Assembly (NCBI GenBank): GCA_900660155.1
Contig: CABFPE010000177.1
Span: 833,652 to 897,651 of the forward strand
Length of the DNA: 64,000 bases
Reading direction: 5' to 3'
Source of the DNA: Hofstenia miamia
Taxonomy: Eukaryota > Xenacoelomorpha > Acoela > Hofsteniidae
Position 1 is the stretch's first letter. Each line of letters begins with the position of its first letter. The translations under genes and the position numbers were made by a program. A model generated the notes under the pieces. It ran no database searches and was not told the origin of the DNA. It was given only the letters and a program-made list of their open reading frames with translations. Positions 60,290 through 64,000 of the stretch are shown here, one piece after another.

Positions 60290-61581
60290 CAGTGGCGGCT
60301 CGTGCATGCAAAAGTTAGACAAGCAAATATTTTTGAAGTAACCAAAACAGTGTAAATAAAAATCATGAAGAATTTATTTATATGTAAAATCCCCAAGGCG
60401 AGTTTTCTCAGAATTGTATCTGTAATATTATTATTGAAATATGTTCTTTAAATAAATCATTTTCAAGAAAAAATTACTAATGATTTCTGTAGTTTTTCTC
60501 CTCTAATCAGTTATTCTTGCATTTGTTAAAAATTTCTTTAAACAGAAACTAACGGTCTGCAAGACGGTGATCAAAATCCAATAGCTTGCATTAATTCAAA
60601 TGTTTAGAAATTTTCGGTAAGGCGTCAATAAATCGGGCATTGAATAAGAATTTTGTCGATTTTTACAACTGAAGGCATGTTGATGATAGAAAACTTGCGA
60701 TAAATTACAAAATTTTTGAAGATTGGTGGAAATCACATTTAAACCGCTCAAAGTTTTTTTAAATTTATTTCCATATATATCACTTTAAAATATCCACGTT
60801 ATATTTGATTTTTTGAATGAATTGGTGGCACATTCGTAGAAAAAATTCGTCTTTGATTCACAATTGTTATAAATTTTCTAATTTCTGTAAACTGAAAGGA
60901 TGTACAAGGAATCTGCGAGGTAAAAAATGTGAAAAAACTATATACCAGATAGAAGCATTGCTCAAATATATTTCTGTTTCTGGTAGTGCTTGAATGTAAA
61001 AATGTTTCTGCTTGATTTAAATAATAAATATTATGTTTACTTTTGGTTTATTGTATGGAATTAAAATATTTCGCGTGGTTCTCTAGGCTACAGTTAGATT
61101 ATGTGATTGGTCACGCGTGATCTGTCTCATTTTGATAAAATCGCACGTCTAACCACAGAGATATTTGGCGATGTGATGTGTTTCGTAATTTTTCTTGCTA
61201 CCAATCCACGTAGCTTTGCAACGGAAATATTTTTAAATGTGAAGCAATGAGCGGAGTGCTTGCTTTGCTAGCTAAATCTTCGCGCGATGAGTTTAAGAAA
61301 ACGGATCTAGTTTAATTGTTTGAGCGAGCGTAGATACAGCACTAAGGCATTTGCTTGCTGTGGAGCAATCATTCAATTATTTTTACCAAATCGTAATGAA
61401 TTTTTTCCTAATTCAATTCATTTATTACTTGATTTTTTAATGTTGTTTTAAAGCAAAACTAATAATTTACGATTTGTACAAGTGTATGGGTATACATTCA
61501 TGCAATTAAGAATGAAATTTATTTATCAAAAAATATTGGGCAACCACTGCTTGCCTTGCTTACACGTACGAGCCGCCTATG
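60290..61581. mobile_element. hAT-like non-autonomous element, nested
   Basis: Ends CAGTGGCGGCTCGTG and (reverse complement) CATAGGCGGCTCGTACGTG, flanked by GTCTTAAG (60282-60289) and GTATTAAG (61582-61589), an 8-base duplication with one change. About 1.29 kb. No transposase fragment seen. Confidence 0.75.
61083..61212. repeat. Inverted-repeat unit, copy 1 (minus sense)
   Basis: CGCACGTCTAACCACAGAGA, then TTTGGCGATGTGATGTG and TTCTTGCTACCAATCCACGT, is the reverse complement of the unit at 61806-61899. It has its own inverted ends (GTTAGATTATGTGATTGG / CTACGTGGATTGG). Confidence 0.7.
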
Positions 61582-61805
61582 GTATTAAGTAAAGTAAAGT
61601 AAAGTAAGATAATGTCAACATTTATCTCAATTTGAATGTGACTGAATATTTATTGCACAAAGACGATATAAATATAATTAATAATTACAAAGGAATTAAT
61701 TACAACAGGTTTTTCTTTATTGCTGCATTTGGGTAAACAAATTTTCACAATGTAAATACTTCGATTTTTGCACCAACCTATTTTAAAATATTGACTTCGC
61801 TTACT

Positions 61806-61899
61806 AAGGTCACGGTTAGACTACGTGATTGGTAGCAAGAAAAGATAAAATACACGTCACATCGCCAATTATCTTGGTGGTTAGACGTGCGATTTTAGG
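61806..61899. repeat. Inverted-repeat unit, copy 2 (plus sense)
   Basis: GGTTAGACTACGTGATTGGT, then CACATCGCCAATTATCTTGG and TTAGACGTGCGATTTTA. It lies outside the nested element that holds copy 1. Confidence 0.7.
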
Positions 61900-62035
61900 G
61901 TAGTGCACGAGGTCTTAAGTAAAGTAAAATCCAATAATAAAATTCTCTGGTTTGCTATACTTTAAGGCAGTGTACGATGAATAAGGTAAAATCCAATTAA
62001 GTTTACTGTACTTTACTTTACGGCAGTGTACGACT

Positions 62036-62708
62036 CAGGGATCGTTAGATTTTAATCGCGATTAATCGTATGAAAAAAAATTAGCGATAGATTAATCGTA
62101 ATAGTTGCTGCCAGGAGATTAATTATCGCGATTAATTGTCGATTAATCTACTTCTGATTAAAAATATTCAAAATACAATATATCAATTGAAAGATATTCA
62201 AATTAGAAATATCAACTATTATTGTTATTTGAGATTATTTCCTGAAGTCATTTTACTCCACATGTGCTTGTTAGGGTAAAGAAATATTTGGATCTCTAAG
62301 TTTAGGGGTAATAAACGATTTTGGTAATCAGAAAGAGCATAACCAGCTTTGCTGAACAGTCTCTCAACCTGATTCGAAGTTGGCTTGATAAAATCGAGGA
62401 TCCCTATATATAGAATTAGGCGACATCCGACGCTTCCTAAGTGTGTTAGATGCCTAATCATCAAACACTTCTTCTATGTCCGATGTTGTGGTTTTTTTTG
62501 TAAAACATATGACACAAGAATAGTGGCCATAGATAAGATCAAACCGAAAATGACAACTGAATGCATAAGCATCAACTTAATTAGAATAATCTAGGTTAAT
62601 CGAGCACGCTGTTTACGATTAATCTAATCTACTTGACCAACACGATAGATTAATCCATCCGATTAATCTCGATTAATCGCGTTGACGATTAATCATGTTG
62701 GATCCCTG
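62036..62708 (-). mobile_element. hAT element, internally deleted, exact target duplication
   Basis: CAGGGATC at both ends (inverted), with many GATTAATCGCGATTAATC words as subterminal repeats. GTACGACT flanks both sides (62028-62035 and 62709-62716), perfect 8 bases. The minus-strand open frame 62225-62464 reads KPTSNQVERLFSKAGYALSD and NRLLPLNLEIQIFL, the hAT C-terminal dimerisation domain. The rest of the transposase is gone. Confidence 0.93.
62225..62464 (-). pseudogene. hAT transposase dimerisation domain, truncated
   Basis: About 45 residues from PTSNQVERLFSKAG onward match the S-x-x-x-E-R-x-F-S-x-A-G consensus and the following N-R-L-x-P-x-x-x-E helix. The upstream residues (MMIRHLTHLGSVGCRLILYI) are not hAT-like and reflect the deletion join. 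Confidence 0.8.
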
Positions 62709-62729
62709 GTACGACTAGGGTTACATACA

Positions 62730-63755
62730 TAATACATACTCTACTTAAAAGAATTGATGCTAACACAATGCACATACCATACGCATATTGTTTACACCAT
62801 AAAATATTTTCCATCTATTCCAACAAGCAAACGTAAATTTATTTAATAATCAGTGCGTTATCAAATGAGATTGGTTTAACACCTTAGCTAAAGTAAATAA
62901 AAAATGTAATCTTGTTAAATAATTAGCTCGTTTAACGAATGTTTGATGGAAAATATCTAAATTATTTTGATAATAATTTGTCTAATTGAGATTTGATAGG
63001 AATGATAGATTTTCGTTTAACAAATATTGACGTACACATTCAATAGCATATCCAATATCACACCTTTTACATTGATTTAACATAAAAAAGGACTCAAGTT
63101 AATATACAACAACCATTACATCTTGAGAATGATATTTTAAATCAGAATGCACATGGAAAGTCTAATCTCTACTAACACAATTGGATGTTGAGATACATAC
63201 TTGTTAACAACTCTGATATCTAGTGTATTGCTCGGTGCTATATTAGATTTTTTTGTAAACAAGATGTCAATAGCATATAGAATATGCTTCACAAAACTTG
63301 AAAAAACTAACATACACTTTGAAATGCATATAAGTCTTGAGGTATAAGACCCTATAAAAATAGCGATTTGAATTGTATAAAATCATTTTCAAACCAGCTG
63401 AAATAATTAATGAGAAATTTGCAACAGATTGTTAGACGGCATTGCAAATGTGAAGAGTTGGAAATCGTTATCTTGTCAAATTATTGTATGACGGTTATTA
63501 ACGCCCACTTATTCGAATGATTTCTTAGAAATGTTGATGAATTATTCAACATTACAACGATGACAATTGGCGCAACTACCAACAGTATAAATCATAACCC
63601 TCGAATATCTGTCTGCTCAATAGGAACATACGCTTAGAGGCTAAATAGAGCTACATTTATCTTCGTAGAAAAAGTTGAAAATACGAAGATGCACGATTGG
63701 GTATTTGATAGGATAAAGCACAAACAGTACTATCCTAGCAATTAGTTTTTTCTAT
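62730..63755. other. AT-rich sequence, nothing recognised
   Basis: No exon of the VPS10 domain, RNA gene or defined repeat found on either strand. Confidence 0.4.
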
Positions 63756-63760
63756 ATATA

Positions 63761-64000
63761 CAGTACTGGCCAAAAGTTTGGGAACACTTTCCAAATATAG
63801 AAATTTTTTGTATTTTACACTAAAAAACGCAATGTAGAAGCAATATAATAACACAATGTAGAAACAATATGATAACACAATGTAAAAACAATATGATAAC
63901 ACCGTGTAGAAAGAAAATAATTAATTCAGAAAAACTCACTAATATTTTGTATGTCCATCATTATTGGCATAAACGCAGCAATGCGATTTGACATTGACTC
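63761..64000. mobile_element. Tc1-type element, left end, cut by window edge
   Basis: Starts CAGTACTGGCCAAAAGTTTG after TA and then follows the element at 30870 (same TTTACACTAAAAAACGCAAT). It has an extra copy of the subterminal unit ACAATGTAGAAACAATATGA. The transposase end would be encoded on the minus strand beyond the window. Confidence 0.85.

Larger units (their letters stand above)
60125..62725. mobile_element. TIR element built of AAGTAAAGTAAAG modules, carrying two insertions
   Basis: Left margin CCTACACTGCCGGTAAGTAAAG; right margin (reverse complement) TCGTACACTGCCGTAAAGTAAA. Inside, the module GGCAGTGTACGAGGTCTTAA plus GTAAAGTAAAG recurs about five times (near 60172, 60268, 61895, 61965, 62020). 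A hAT-like MITE at 60290-61581 and a hAT element at 62036-62708 interrupt it. Outer target duplication not resolved. No transposase of its own. Confidence 0.6.

Noticed and set aside
1-64000. tRNA, rRNA, snRNA genes, CRISPR arrays, operons
   Set aside because: Nothing with the required structure or sequence was seen on either strand; the window is eukaryotic.

Overview
This window comes from an animal genome, AT-rich (I estimate about 70% A+T by eye), intron-rich and full of transposons. The species cannot be fixed from the sequence. The only host gene I can support is a SorLA/SORL1-type sorting receptor on the minus strand. It spans 1768-45817 and continues beyond the coding found here in both protein directions. 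SorLA orthologues are known from cnidarians (the Hydra head-activator-binding protein) to vertebrates. The DNA transposons (Tc1/mariner, hAT, piggyBac, P/THAP, pogo/Tigger), a Penelope-like endonuclease and several LINE remnants suit an invertebrate or basal chordate genome but do not choose one.

Host gene. I built 20 coding exons by hand from domain similarity, splice sites and reading phase. They total 3279 nt, about 1093 residues, and every exon-exon junction keeps frame. In protein order: C-terminal VPS10 beta-propeller with Asp-box motifs (45.8-35.7 kb), the 10CC module with all ten cysteines (35.4-28.5 kb), a six-bladed YWTD-class propeller whose YWTD signature is nearly gone (28.7-9.8 kb), an EGF module (9.6-9.5 kb), a cluster of about nine LDL-receptor class A repeats (6.2-1.8 kb), and the start of the first fibronectin III domain (1.9-1.77 kb). 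The signal peptide, propeptide and N-terminal VPS10 part would lie to the right of 45.8 kb and I did not find them. The remaining FnIII domains, membrane span and tail would lie left of position 1.

Layout. 0-0.6 kb: end of a pogo/Tigger element. 0.6-6.3 kb: FnIII and LDLa exons, plus a 1 kb TIR element. 6.3-9.5 kb: LINE and mariner remnants. 9.5-15.5 kb: EGF and propeller exons, a hAT-like element and a Ty3/Gypsy pol fossil. 15.5-27.4 kb: one 11.8 kb intron holding hAT MITEs, a P/THAP transposase, GC-rich palindromic modules, a piggyBac transposase, a hAT end and a piggyBac MITE. 27.4-29.6 kb: propeller and 10CC exons. 29.6-35.3 kb: mariner-like and Tc1 elements and a Penelope-like GIY-YIG fragment. 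35.3-45.8 kb: VPS10 exons, a Harbinger-like MITE, an exact 1000-N gap and another Tc1 remnant. 45.8-64 kb: no host exon found; Tc1 and LINE remnants, small MITEs, a three-layer nest of TIR elements at 60.1-62.7 kb, and the left end of a Tc1 copy running off the window.

Assembly. Single N bases at 19663, 24640, 30539 and 44481 are contig joins. Two or three are followed by a repeat of the sequence before the N, so those repeats are probably unmerged overlaps and not biology. I found no CRISPR, operon-type or other prokaryotic system, and no convincing new molecular system. The most unusual items are the degenerate propeller, an LDLa repeat that seems to lack its first half, the duplicated splice acceptor, and the nested TIR structure near 61 kb.
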